Assembly: GCA_964511945.1 (NCBI GenBank)
Contig: CAZEHO010000044.1
Span: 1-20,562, forward strand
Direction of reading: 5' to 3'
DNA from: CAZEHO01 sp964511945
GTDB taxonomy: Bacteria; Actinomycetota; Acidimicrobiia; Spongiisociales; UBA11373
DNA: 20,562 bases
The notes below the pieces were generated by a model. The model worked only from the letters and a program-made list of their open reading frames with translations, was not told the DNA's origin and searched no databases. Position 1 is the first letter of the stretch, and every line of letters begins with the position of its first letter. Positions 6,830 to 14,086 of this stretch are shown here, one piece after another. Made by a program: the position numbers and the translations under genes.

Positions 6830-8126
6830 GGGCGGAGCGCTCCCGCACGAGGCGATCGACCTCGGCGGCACTGGCCGCCTCCGGGAGCCCGTGGATTTCA
6901 CCCCGGCTCTCGATCGCTTCGATCAGTGCTTCGACGGCGTCGCAGCCGTACCGATCGACGTTCCTGCGCAGCTCGGAGAAGGCTTCAGTCTGCGTGACCG
7001 CTTGGCGGTGAGACCGTGTTGCCGTCATCGAATCGAAGTCATCGGCGACCGCCAGGATCCTGGCTTCGATCCGATCCGGTCTCCGGTCCTCAGCGGAGCG
7101 ATAGTCGGCGACGATGCGGACTATGGGCGACAGGAAATCGACGCCGGCCAGCATCTCGTCGACCACCTGCATCCGGCGCTGCATCCGGCTTCGAACCTCA
7201 CCGGTGGGTTCCTCTGCGGAGCGAAGCAACTCGCCCGGCACGGCGACCTTGCCGACATCGTGGATCAGAGCCGCCCACCGCAACCGCTCCAGGTCTTCGG
7301 GGCCAAGGCCGAGGTTCGTCCCTGCAATCTCACAGAACCGGGCCACCCGCTCGGTGTGGCCCCGGGTATGGCGATCGAGGGCCTCGATTGCCTTGACGAA
7401 TCCGCTCAGCGTGGCGAGGTGAGCCTCCCTTAGGCGGGCGTAGGAGGAAAACGCGAGCTGGCCAACGACGAAGATGGCACCCATCAAGGCCAGTACCACC
7501 GAACCGGACATGTGATAGGCGGCGCCGAGCAGCGCACCGAATGCCGCCAGCAGCGTCAGGGCCGCGTGGTTCGGCATCAGCGACGACCAGGGACGGAGTT
7601 CCTGCCCGGGGAAGATCCGACCGGTCATGAAGCGAACGAGGCGGAACCCGACCCAATCGAAGGTGACGGCGGCCACCACCGACCCCGGTGCCAGCAGCGG
7701 AAGGTCCGAAGCCGTCGGTGTCTCCGACGGCAGAAACGGCTGGAATACCAGCATCGCCACCGTGGTCGAAACGACGAGCACACCCAGATTCGCCGCCCCG
7801 ACCCGCCATCTGCCCTCCCGGAGGTCGCGCGGGTGCAGTGCTGCGAGGGCGGACATGACCACCACCGCCAGAATGCGTGAATCCGGACCGAATATGACGG
7901 CGGCGGCGAAAGTGACCATCACCGCAGAACTGATCTTCAGCCGGTCGTTGACCTCAACCGCGGTGAAATCCAGGGCCAGGTACACGCCGGTCAGCAGCAG
8001 CCAGAGCCACCACGGCCGGGGAACGGACTGCACCATGGCGAGGACCGTGACGACGGCGATGCCGGTCACGGCGAAGATGGTGGAGAGCCTGGTGGCCCTC
8101 CGCTGGTGGGTGCGTGTTGTATCCAT
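6822..8126 (-). CDS. Membrane HD-domain protein, upstream paralog
   Basis: Predicted membrane protein of 434 aa, similar in plan to the gene it overlaps. Six or seven membrane segments fill residues 14-230 (for example LSTIFAVTGIAVVTVLAMV and VVLALMGAIFVVGQLAF). A helical linker then leads to an HD domain with RHTRGHTERVARF (H257) and ALIHDVGKVAVP (H289-D290). The layout down to RILAVADDFDSMTATRSHRQA is that of HD-GYP proteins. However, the HHE..DG.GYP segment is replaced by ADYRSAEDRRPD, and the intervening 'HP' histidine is also absent. c-di-GMP hydrolysis is therefore doubtful; a sensor, a binder or another nucleotide substrate is possible. ATG 8126 is preferred over a GTG at 8156 because the hydrophobic region follows directly; neither has a strong ribosome site. 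Confidence 0.8.
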   Translation of the reverse strand: MDTTRTHQRRATRLSTIFAVTGIAVVTVLAMVQSVPRPWWLWLLLTGVYLALDFTAVEVNDRLKISSAVMVTFAAAVIFGPDSRILAVVVMSALAALHPRDLREGRWRVGAANLGVLVVSTTVAMLVFQPFLPSETPTASDLPLLAPGSVVAAVTFDWVGFRLVRFMTGRIFPGQELRPWSSLMPNHAALTLLAAFGALLGAAYHMSGSVVLALMGAIFVVGQLAFSSYARLREAHLATLSGFVKAIEALDRHTRGHTERVARFCEIAGTNLGLGPEDLERLRWAALIHDVGKVAVPGELLRSAEEPTGEVRSRMQRRMQVVDEMLAGVDFLSPIVRIVADYRSAEDRRPDRIEARILAVADDFDSMTATRSHRQAVTQTEAFSELRRNVDRYGCDAVEALIEAIESRGEIHGLPEAASAAEVDRLVRERSARA

Positions 8127-8542
8127 GTGGGTAGCGGTCCGCCCGGGTCGGATCACTCAGGTCAGCCGATCCGCCAGTTCATTCGACAGACCGGTAGTTG
8201 CACCTCGGTTTTCCGAATGCGGTCGACCATTGGTCACCTACCGCGTCCCTTCATCGGTCTCGGCGCCGGTCGCTTTTCCGGCGACGGTGTCCGCTTCGCT
8301 GGGGTTGGTGTGGTGACCCGGGCGGCCCTAGTCGGTCGCTTGCCTTTCCAGACGGTCCATCGGCACGTTCGGGTCCGACCTTCACATGTCAATGGGGCGA
8401 CGACCCCGCTACCACCGGCATTGCCGGCAGCTCCACGGTAGACGGGCACAACCCGATCACCGGGGACCCTCGCCATACGATCAGGAGCAGTGATCGCAGA
8501 TAATGACAGAAGGTGTCGGAACCGACTACGCTAGGTAGCCGG
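8127..8542. other. Gene-free divergent intergenic region
   Basis: These 416 nt separate the HD operon (minus) from the uncharacterised gene (plus). No open frame here has the character of a real gene. At the plus-side end there is a good promoter candidate (8503-8532). A short dyad, CCGGCATTGCCGG, lies near 8416-8428. The rest is unusual only in its length for this compact scaffold. It could contain a leader RNA for the HD operon, but I could not match it to a known riboswitch. Confidence 0.5.
8503..8532 (+). promoter_or_regulatory. Candidate promoter ATGACA-18-TACGCT
   Basis: ATGACA (8503-8508, five of six to TTGACA) and TACGCT (8527-8532) have an 18-nt spacer. The GTG at 8543 follows 10 nt after the -10. 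This argues that translation starts at 8543 on a leaderless mRNA and not at the in-frame GTG at 8513, which would lie inside the promoter. Confidence 0.5.
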
Positions 8543-9175
8543 GTGAGAGTGGAGGCGGTCGTGGATCTACAGGAACTCGAGGAGACGATTGCTCGTCTTC
8601 CATCGGTTCACGCCGTTCGCCTCGCCGGCGACCGGGAGCGGATCCGCGAGGTACACGTGCTCGCCGCACCGGAGAAGGCCGCCAAGCAGGTCGTGCGCGA
8701 CGTGCAAACGCTGGCGATGGCTCGCTTCGGCGTCGACATCGACCGCCGGGTCATCTCCGTGGTGCAGATCGGGCCCGACCGGATCGGGATCGAAGACCGC
8801 CGGCCGGCGATCCTCGGCGTGCACGAGGTGCCGGAGGGCCCCCGAACCACGGTGGCGGTCTCGCTGCAGTGGCACGGTGAGGAGTACGTCGGCAGTGCCA
8901 GCGGTCCGGCCGCATCGTCGGCCCGCCTCCGCCTGGTCGGGGAAGCGGCGTTGCGGGCGATCGAAGACATCATCGGTGACGACGCGCTCGCCCTCGACGC
9001 AATCGGCGCCCCGGGTATCGGGATGCGGACCGTCATCGTGGCCGTGGTCGTCAGCACCGGAACCCGCGGTGAAGAGACCTCGGTCGGCTCTGCCCTCAGC
9101 CAGGGTGACGACAGTGAGGCAACGGTACGCGCCGTACTCGACGCGCTGAATCGGCGAATCAACCGCCCCGACTGA
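8543..9175 (+). CDS. Conserved protein of unknown function
   Basis: A 210-aa soluble protein whose function I do not recognise. The first half (EETIARLPSVHAVRLAG, IREVHVLAAPEKAAKQVVRDVQTLAMARFG, DRRVISVVQIG) looks like a small alpha/beta domain. I have a memory of similar segments (KQ-VRD-...-FG-...-D-R-ISVVQ) in uncharacterised proteins of Firmicutes and Actinobacteria. The second half has a repeated strand-helix pattern (TTVAVSLQWHGEEYVGSASGP, ARLRLVGEAALRAIEDIIG) that vaguely recalls LeuA-type regulatory domains. There is no signal peptide or membrane segment. It is transcribed away from the degenerate HD pair and precedes the GGT-like gene by 66 nt. The GTG 8543 start is supported by promoter position; GTG 8513 is the alternative. 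Confidence 0.7.
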   Translation: MRVEAVVDLQELEETIARLPSVHAVRLAGDRERIREVHVLAAPEKAAKQVVRDVQTLAMARFGVDIDRRVISVVQIGPDRIGIEDRRPAILGVHEVPEGPRTTVAVSLQWHGEEYVGSASGPAASSARLRLVGEAALRAIEDIIGDDALALDAIGAPGIGMRTVIVAVVVSTGTRGEETSVGSALSQGDDSEATVRAVLDALNRRINRPD

Positions 9176-9241
9176 CCGCGGAGCAGTGAGACGGCGATCC
9201 CCGGTCTCCCCGGTGGTAGCTTGCGCCCGTCCCGGAGGACC

Positions 9242-10819
9242 ATGGCCGACCCGATTGTCTCGTTCACAACCGTCGACGGAGCCGTTGCCGTCACTCCGCA
9301 TCACCTGGCAAGCCGGGCTGCGATCGACACCATCAATCGTGGCGGCAATGCTGTAGACGGCGCCATCGCGGCCAACGCCGTGCTCGGCGTGGTCCTCCCG
9401 ACGACCTGCGGCATCGGCGGCGACCTGTTTGCCCTGATCCACGGCCCCGGCATGGATCGGCCCCTGGCGCTCAACGCCTCGGGCCGCGGCGGATCCGGGC
9501 TGGATCCCGAAGCGCTGCGCGCGGTCGGACAGGGCGCGATGCCGTTTGATCACCCCGCCGCCGTCACCGTCCCCGGATGTGTCGACGGCTGGTTCGCACT
9601 CGGGGAACGCCTCGGCCGCCTCCCCGTAGGTGAGGTTCTCGAACCCGCGTTGCACCACGCCGAACAGGGCTTTCAGACATCGGAGGAACTCGCCGATGCG
9701 CTCGAGCGGCTCGCTCCCCGCATCGGCAACCAGCCATCGGCCCCCGAGCTGTACCCCGAAGGGCGGATCCCCATGCTGGGCGAGGCGACGTTTCGCGACA
9801 GCTATGCGGCCAGCTTGCGGCGCATCGTGGATGAGGGCCGCGATGGTTTCTACCGGGGACCGACTGCCGAGGCGATCGTCGCAGCCACCCGGGGAGCCCT
9901 CAGCCTTGACGACCTGGCGGCCAACACCTCCGATTGGGTCGAACCGATCGATGTCGACGTCTTCGGGGCGACTGCGTGGTCCGTACCTCCCAACAGCCAG
10001 GGATATGCGGCCCTTGCCGCAGCTTGGCTGACCGCTCGGATCGACCCTCCGGCCGATCCTGAGGATCCGGCGTTTCACCACGCCGTCGTCGAGGCGTACC
10101 GCCTCGTCGCCGCCGAACTGGACGAAACCGTCGCCGACCCGGTCCGGGCCCCGCTTGATCCCCACGAGCTTCTGAATCCCGACAGGCTGGAAGGGATGCT
10201 GGATTGTTTCGAGGATCGGCGGGCGGCGGTTCATCCACCCACCGCGGCCGCCGGCGGCGGCACCGCCTACCTCTGCGTGATCGATGGCGACGGGTTGGGG
10301 GTGTCCCTCATCCAATCGAACTTCACGGGAATCGGCAGCGGGATCTCGGCCGGTTCGACCGGAATCTGGCTCCACAATCGTGGGGCCGGCTTCAACCTCA
10401 AGCCGGGCCATCCCAACGAGGCGGAGCCGCAACGCCGCCCGTTCCACACGTTGAGTCCGACGCTGTGGACGGTCGATGGCCGCCTCGAGATGCTGCTGGG
10501 CACCCGCGGCGGCCACCAGCAGCCGCAATACCTCGCCCAGACGGCGGCCCTGCTGCGCCACGCCGGCCTCGAGCCGGCGGCAGCGCAACTGTTCCCCCGC
10601 TGGCACATCGACGACCCGGCGGGAGAGTCACAATTGCAGGTCGAGGGCAACATGGCTGCCACCGTGGTCGACGGGCTTACCGACCGCCGGCACCGCGTGG
10701 TCGAGGCGGCACCTTGGCAGCAGGGATGGGGCCCGGTGTCGATCATCACCGTCGACGCCGGCGGCCACCGCGTCGGCGCAGCCGATCCGAGAATCTCGAC
10801 AGCAACGGCGGCCTCCTGA
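9242..10819 (+). CDS. Gamma-glutamyltransferase family hydrolase (YwrD-like)
   Basis: Predicted N-terminal nucleophile hydrolase of the gamma-glutamyltransferase family (525 aa). Such enzymes self-cleave into two subunits. The likely processing site and nucleophile is T341 in AAGGGTAYLCVIDGDG. Other landmarks are NAVDGAIAANAVLGVV with GIGGDLFALI near the N-terminus, then PFHTLSPTLW and LLGTRGGHQQPQ. The classical SSMSP oxyanion segment is replaced by HTLSP, and GGHQQPQ follows, which is the pattern of cytoplasmic YwrD-like members and not secreted glutathione-degrading GGT. No signal peptide is present, in agreement. The ATG follows GGAGG (9235-9239). A histidine phosphatase starts 2 nt after the stop. 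The substrate may be a gamma-glutamyl compound or another amide. Confidence 0.9.
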   Translation: MADPIVSFTTVDGAVAVTPHHLASRAAIDTINRGGNAVDGAIAANAVLGVVLPTTCGIGGDLFALIHGPGMDRPLALNASGRGGSGLDPEALRAVGQGAMPFDHPAAVTVPGCVDGWFALGERLGRLPVGEVLEPALHHAEQGFQTSEELADALERLAPRIGNQPSAPELYPEGRIPMLGEATFRDSYAASLRRIVDEGRDGFYRGPTAEAIVAATRGALSLDDLAANTSDWVEPIDVDVFGATAWSVPPNSQGYAALAAAWLTARIDPPADPEDPAFHHAVVEAYRLVAAELDETVADPVRAPLDPHELLNPDRLEGMLDCFEDRRAAVHPPTAAAGGGTAYLCVIDGDGLGVSLIQSNFTGIGSGISAGSTGIWLHNRGAGFNLKPGHPNEAEPQRRPFHTLSPTLWTVDGRLEMLLGTRGGHQQPQYLAQTAALLRHAGLEPAAAQLFPRWHIDDPAGESQLQVEGNMAATVVDGLTDRRHRVVEAAPWQQGWGPVSIITVDAGGHRVGAADPRISTATAAS

Positions 10820-10821
10820 CC

Positions 10822-11454
10822 ATGCCGAGACTGCTCCTCGTCAGACATGGTGAAGCCGAAGGCAATGCCGACGGCCGCTTCATCGGCCAGAACGACGTCC
10901 CTCTCACGCCACTCGGGCGGAGACAGGCCGAAATGCTTCGCCACCACCTCGCCGACACCCCGCTCGACGCTGTGGTCAGTTCGGACCTCCAGCGTTGTGT
11001 CGACACCGTGACTCCGACGGCGAGGGCCGCCGGACTCAGCGTCACCACCGACCGCAGGCTTCGGGAGATCGCCAACGGCGAATGGTCGGGCATGCTGCCC
11101 GACGAGATCGCACAACGCTGGCCGGGCCTATTCGGTCGCTACCGGGATGGGGAGGACATCGCCCGCCCGGGAGGCGAAACCTGGGCGATGGTGGCCGAAC
11201 GGGTCGTCAACGCCGTCAACGAGATCGCGAACGCAGCGGCCGACGACGCGACGATCCTGATCGGCACCCACGCCGGTCCGATCACCGCAGTTGCGCGCTG
11301 GGCCTCCGGGGTCCCCGCAACCCGGAGCGTCTTCTCATCGGGCCTTGGACCCATCTCGAACACCGGCATCACGATCCTGCGGTTCCCCGGTCCACACCTC
11401 GAGGAATTCAACGACGACGCCCACGTGGCCGATCCGGGCGCGCCGCACCGGTAG
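10822..11454 (+). CDS. Histidine phosphatase (phosphoglycerate mutase-like)
   Basis: Predicted phosphatase of the histidine phosphatase superfamily, branch 1 (210 aa, cytoplasmic). The phospho-accepting histidine is H9 in LLLVRHGEAEGN, and the second catalytic histidine is H150 in LIGTHAGPITAVARW. SSDLQRCVDTVTPTA and REIANGEWSG fit the GpmB/CobC-like pattern. The protein is too short for a true dPGM glycolytic enzyme, and the substrate cannot be assigned. The ATG lies 2 nt after the GGT-like stop, so the two are almost certainly co-translated. The following HhH gene has its own ribosome site 31 nt on. Confidence 0.88.
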   Translation: MPRLLLVRHGEAEGNADGRFIGQNDVPLTPLGRRQAEMLRHHLADTPLDAVVSSDLQRCVDTVTPTARAAGLSVTTDRRLREIANGEWSGMLPDEIAQRWPGLFGRYRDGEDIARPGGETWAMVAERVVNAVNEIANAAADDATILIGTHAGPITAVARWASGVPATRSVFSSGLGPISNTGITILRFPGPHLEEFNDDAHVADPGAPHR

Positions 11455-11485
11455 GCTGCGGGAGAGGAACCCGGGAGGAAATCGG

Positions 11486-11851
11486 ATGAAGAAACTGGCA
11501 CGAATCGGCGGCATGATCGTGGGCATCGGCGCCGGCATCGTGGCCGGGCTCTGGCTCCTGAAGGACAAGATCGCCGGTCCACCGCAGACGACCGTCGAAC
11601 CAGAAGATGCCCCGAAGTTCCGGGTCGCACCGCCGCCCCCCGAAACGCCGGCGCCGGCGGCCGAGGAACCGGACGACCTGACCTCCGTCAAGGGCATCGG
11701 ACCCGTCTTCTCGGCTCGGCTCGCCGAGGCCGGGATCAGCACCTTCGCCGGACTCGCCGCGGCGACCGCCGCAGCGATTGCCGAGAAGGTCGGTGCTCGC
11801 GAATCGCAGGTCGAAGACTGGATCGCCCAGGCTGCAGACCTCGCGTCTTAG
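11486..11851 (+). CDS. Small membrane-anchored helix-hairpin-helix protein
   Basis: A 121-aa protein with three parts. An N-terminal membrane helix rich in Gly and Ile (GGMIVGIGAGIVAGLWLL, about 8-26) comes first. A proline-rich linker (VAPPPPETPAPAAEEP) follows. The C-terminal helix-hairpin-helix-type domain of about 55 residues is DDLTSVKGIGPVFSARLAEAG followed by ISTFAGLAAAT and VGARESQVEDWIAQA. HhH domains of this VKGIGP type usually bind nucleic acid non-specifically or act as protein modules in rRNA and DNA proteins. A membrane-tethered one is of unknown role. A strong GGGAGGAAA precedes the ATG. It sits between the histidine phosphatase and rlmN, 6 nt before the latter. Confidence 0.85.
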   Translation: MKKLARIGGMIVGIGAGIVAGLWLLKDKIAGPPQTTVEPEDAPKFRVAPPPPETPAPAAEEPDDLTSVKGIGPVFSARLAEAGISTFAGLAAATAAAIAEKVGARESQVEDWIAQAADLAS

Positions 11852-11857
11852 CTCGCG

Positions 11858-12883
11858 GTGCCGTACCTGACGCACCCCGACGAACTCGACGCGCTCGTCG
11901 GTGACGGTCCCGCATTCCGGGTTCGTCAGCTCCGTGAGTGGCTCTACCGCCACCCGGTGCTCGAAGCCTCCGCCATGACCAATCTCCCCCAGTCGCTCAG
12001 GGATCGATTGGCTCCCCGGCTGTGGCCGTTCACCGTCGAAGCCGAGCAGACCGCAGACGGTGGCAGGACCGTCAAGTGGCTGTTTCGAACCCCGGATGGC
12101 TCGGCCATCGAAGCCGTGCTGATGGGCTACCGGCGCCGGATGACCTTGTGTATCTCCAGCCAGGCCGGCTGCGCCATGGCCTGCACCTTCTGTGCCACCG
12201 GACAATTCGGATTCGAGCGCCATCTCGAGGCCGGAGAGATCTTCGCCCAGGTGGCGTATGCCGCGGCCTACTTGAGCGCCCACCCGATGCCCGAGGCGCC
12301 CGACCATCTGACCAACGTGGTCTTCATGGGAATGGGCGAGCCGCTGGCCAACTACGACCGGGTCCGGGAGTCGATCCGCCGCATGATCGAGGAGATGGGG
12401 CTCTCAGGCAGGTCCATCACGGTTTCCACCGTCGGGGTGGCCCCCGGAATGCGGCGCCTGGCGGAGGAGCCCTGGCCCGTCCGCCTTGCGCTCAGCCTGC
12501 ACGCCGCAGACGACGAGCTTCGGAGCGGCCTCGTGCCGCTGAATCGCCGCTACCCGATCGACGACCTGATCGACGCCGCCGACTACTACAAGGAACGCAA
12601 GGGACGGAGGGTGTCGATCGAATGGACGCTGATGGCCGATGTCAACGACACCAGGGAACAAGCCCGCGCCCTGGCTTCGATTGCCCGCGAGCTTCAGGCT
12701 CACATCAACGTCATAGCACTGAATCCGACGCCGCTGTCTGAGGAGCTGCCGCCGGATGCGGATGCGGTGCGCCAATTTGTGCGATGGGTCGAGGACGCCG
12801 GTGCCAACGTGACACTGCGCGATACCCGGGGGCAGGACATCGACGCGGCGTGTGGGCAGTTGCGGGTGAAAGCGAGCGAATAA
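11858..12883 (+). CDS. rlmN: 23S rRNA (adenine-C2)-methyltransferase RlmN
   Basis: Radical-SAM enzyme that methylates C2 of A2503 in 23S rRNA, and of A37 in some tRNAs (341 aa). The [4Fe-4S] cluster cysteines are in CAMACTFC (C105, C109, C112). C98 in MTLCISSQAG and C332 in GQDIDAACGQL correspond by position to the two catalytic cysteines C118 and C355 of the E. coli enzyme. VVFMGMGEPLANYDRV, ITVSTVGVAPGM, LALSLHAADDELR and INVIALNPTP are family signatures. The length is slightly below the usual 350-380 aa because the N-terminal region is short. The start is GTG at 11858, 6 nt after the HhH stop, without a clear ribosome site; coupling to the upstream gene is likely. Family identity is very secure. 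Confidence 0.97.
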   Translation: MPYLTHPDELDALVGDGPAFRVRQLREWLYRHPVLEASAMTNLPQSLRDRLAPRLWPFTVEAEQTADGGRTVKWLFRTPDGSAIEAVLMGYRRRMTLCISSQAGCAMACTFCATGQFGFERHLEAGEIFAQVAYAAAYLSAHPMPEAPDHLTNVVFMGMGEPLANYDRVRESIRRMIEEMGLSGRSITVSTVGVAPGMRRLAEEPWPVRLALSLHAADDELRSGLVPLNRRYPIDDLIDAADYYKERKGRRVSIEWTLMADVNDTREQARALASIARELQAHINVIALNPTPLSEELPPDADAVRQFVRWVEDAGANVTLRDTRGQDIDAACGQLRVKASE

Positions 12884-12896
12884 CGGCAGGCGACCC

Positions 12897-12920
12897 GCAA
12901 CTCGCAACTAGCAACCAGCA
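12897..12920. repeat. Heptamer direct repeats GCAACTn before peroxiredoxin gene
   Basis: GCAACTC, GCAACTA, GCAACCA and a partial GCACCGA follow without gaps, ending about 5 nt before a TACTCT hexamer (12926-12931). They occupy the place of the -35 region of the peroxiredoxin gene. They may be operator half-sites or simply a low-complexity tract. ACCCGCAACT (12893-12902) also forms a 10-bp inverted repeat with AGTTGCGGGT (12858-12867) at the 3' end of rlmN. Confidence 0.45.
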
Positions 12921-12957
12921 CCGAATACTCTCGCTCCCCCGACCCGAAGGACCCCTC

Positions 12958-13416
12958 ATGCCACTCTCCGAAGGTGACACGATTCCCCGGTTCTCGCTGA
13001 CCGACGATCAAGGCGAGATCGTCGATTCGGTCGGTCTCGCCGGATCCAAAACGCTGATCTACTTCTATCCGCGGGCCTTCACGCCCGGTTGCACCACCGA
13101 GTCCTGCGACTTCCGGGATCGTCACGAGATGTTCAGCGCAGCGGGCTACCGGATCCTCGGGGTCAGCCCCGACGCGCCGGAGAAACTCGCCGAGTTCCGA
13201 ACCGAATACGGTCTCCCGTTCTCATTGCTCTCGGACCCGGACCATCTGGTCGCCGCGGCGTTTGGGGCCTGGGGGATCAAGAAGAACTACGGCAAGGAGT
13301 ACGAGGGACTGATCCGCTCAACGTTCCTGATCGACGAGACCGGAACGGTCACCAAGACATGGCGCAATGTCCGGGCCAAGGGTCATGCCGAGCGAGTGAC
13401 CGGCGAACTCGGATAG
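12958..13416 (+). CDS. bcp: Thioredoxin-dependent peroxiredoxin (Bcp/PrxQ type)
   Basis: Cytoplasmic peroxidase reducing H2O2 and organic hydroperoxides with electrons from thioredoxin (152 aa, normal for the family). The peroxidatic cysteine is C45 in AFTPGCTTESCDFRD and the resolving cysteine C50 lies five residues on, the atypical 2-Cys PrxQ arrangement. GVSPDAPEKLAEF, LPFSLLSDPD, FGAWGIKKNYGKEYEGLIRSTFLID and TWRNVRAKGHAE are conserved PrxQ blocks. GAAGGA precedes the ATG by a few bases. A TACTCT -10-like hexamer at 12926-12931 would give a leader of about 20 nt. The SGNH hydrolase gene follows after 5 nt. No OxyR-like regulator is nearby. Confidence 0.96.
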   Translation: MPLSEGDTIPRFSLTDDQGEIVDSVGLAGSKTLIYFYPRAFTPGCTTESCDFRDRHEMFSAAGYRILGVSPDAPEKLAEFRTEYGLPFSLLSDPDHLVAAAFGAWGIKKNYGKEYEGLIRSTFLIDETGTVTKTWRNVRAKGHAERVTGELG

Positions 13417-13421
13417 CGGCG

Positions 13422-14039
13422 ATGACCGGTGCCGAGGCCCGGCTGCCCCGGCTTCGCATCCTCTGCCTCGGCGACTCCTATTCCGTCGGCGAAGGTGTCC
13501 CGGTCGCCGAATCGTGGCCCCACCGGCTCGTTGCCGAGCTCCTCGCCGGAGGCCGCGACGTCACGCTCCGGGTGGTTGCCCGAACCGGATGGAGTGTTGC
13601 CGAGCTGGCGGCCGGAATTGCCGGAGCCAACCTACGACCTCCCTACGACCTGGTGACCGTCCAGATCGGGGTCAACGACCAGTACCGGGGTAGATCGGTC
13701 GACGACTACCGACCGGCCATGGCGTCGATGCTGAGCCAGGCCACCGCGTTCGCAGCAGGGAACGCCGGCCGGGTGATAGTGCTCTCGATCCCGGACTGGT
13801 CGGTTACCCCTCACGGAGAAGATTCCGATCGGCAGGCCGCAGCGTCGGCCATCGACCTCTACAACGAAGCCGCCGCCGGCATATGCCGGGAACGCGGCAT
13901 CGCCTGGGTCGATGTGACTGCGGCCTCGCGCAGGGCTCCCGAAGAGCTGACCGAGGACGGATTGCATCCGTCGGGCGCTCAGTATCAGCGCTGGGTTGCC
14001 GACGTGTTCCTCGTGGCTGAGCGACTCTTATCGACGTGA
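13422..14039 (+). CDS. SGNH/GDSL-family hydrolase
   Basis: Predicted esterase or lipase-like hydrolase (205 aa). The four conserved blocks are present: nucleophile S19 in CLGDSYSVGEG, the Gly of block II around VARTGWSVAEL, N85 in QIGVNDQYRG, and the D178/H181 pair in TEDGLHPSG. No signal peptide is evident, so it is likely cytoplasmic; the substrate is unknown. The ATG at 13422 is 5 nt after the stop of the peroxiredoxin gene, so the two are probably co-transcribed. A functional link to peroxide defence is not obvious. The VanW gene begins 47 nt downstream. Confidence 0.92.
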   Translation: MTGAEARLPRLRILCLGDSYSVGEGVPVAESWPHRLVAELLAGGRDVTLRVVARTGWSVAELAAGIAGANLRPPYDLVTVQIGVNDQYRGRSVDDYRPAMASMLSQATAFAAGNAGRVIVLSIPDWSVTPHGEDSDRQAAASAIDLYNEAAAGICRERGIAWVDVTAASRRAPEELTEDGLHPSGAQYQRWVADVFLVAERLLST

Positions 14040-14086
14040 ACCTGGTTTCCGGGAACCCTCACTAACATCCGCAATCGCTTCCCCTT

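Noticed and set aside
5486..6997. 503-aa plus-strand frame over the HD gene
   Set aside because: The translation is Arg/Gly/His-rich shadow sequence; the minus strand has clear membrane and HD motifs.
8127..8542. c-di-GMP (GEMM) riboswitch before the HD genes
   Set aside because: A GGAAAGGCAAGCGACC stretch on the minus strand recalls the GEMM 5' part, but the essential CGCAAAGCC block and second stem are not found.
9683..9697. Isolated copy of the repeat core (CGGAGGAACTC) inside the GGT-like gene
   Set aside because: Only half of the palindrome is present and it is explained by coding sequence.
8567..10606. 679-aa antisense open frame
   Set aside because: It lies opposite the 210-aa protein and the GGT-like gene, has no domain and has the composition expected of a high-GC shadow frame.
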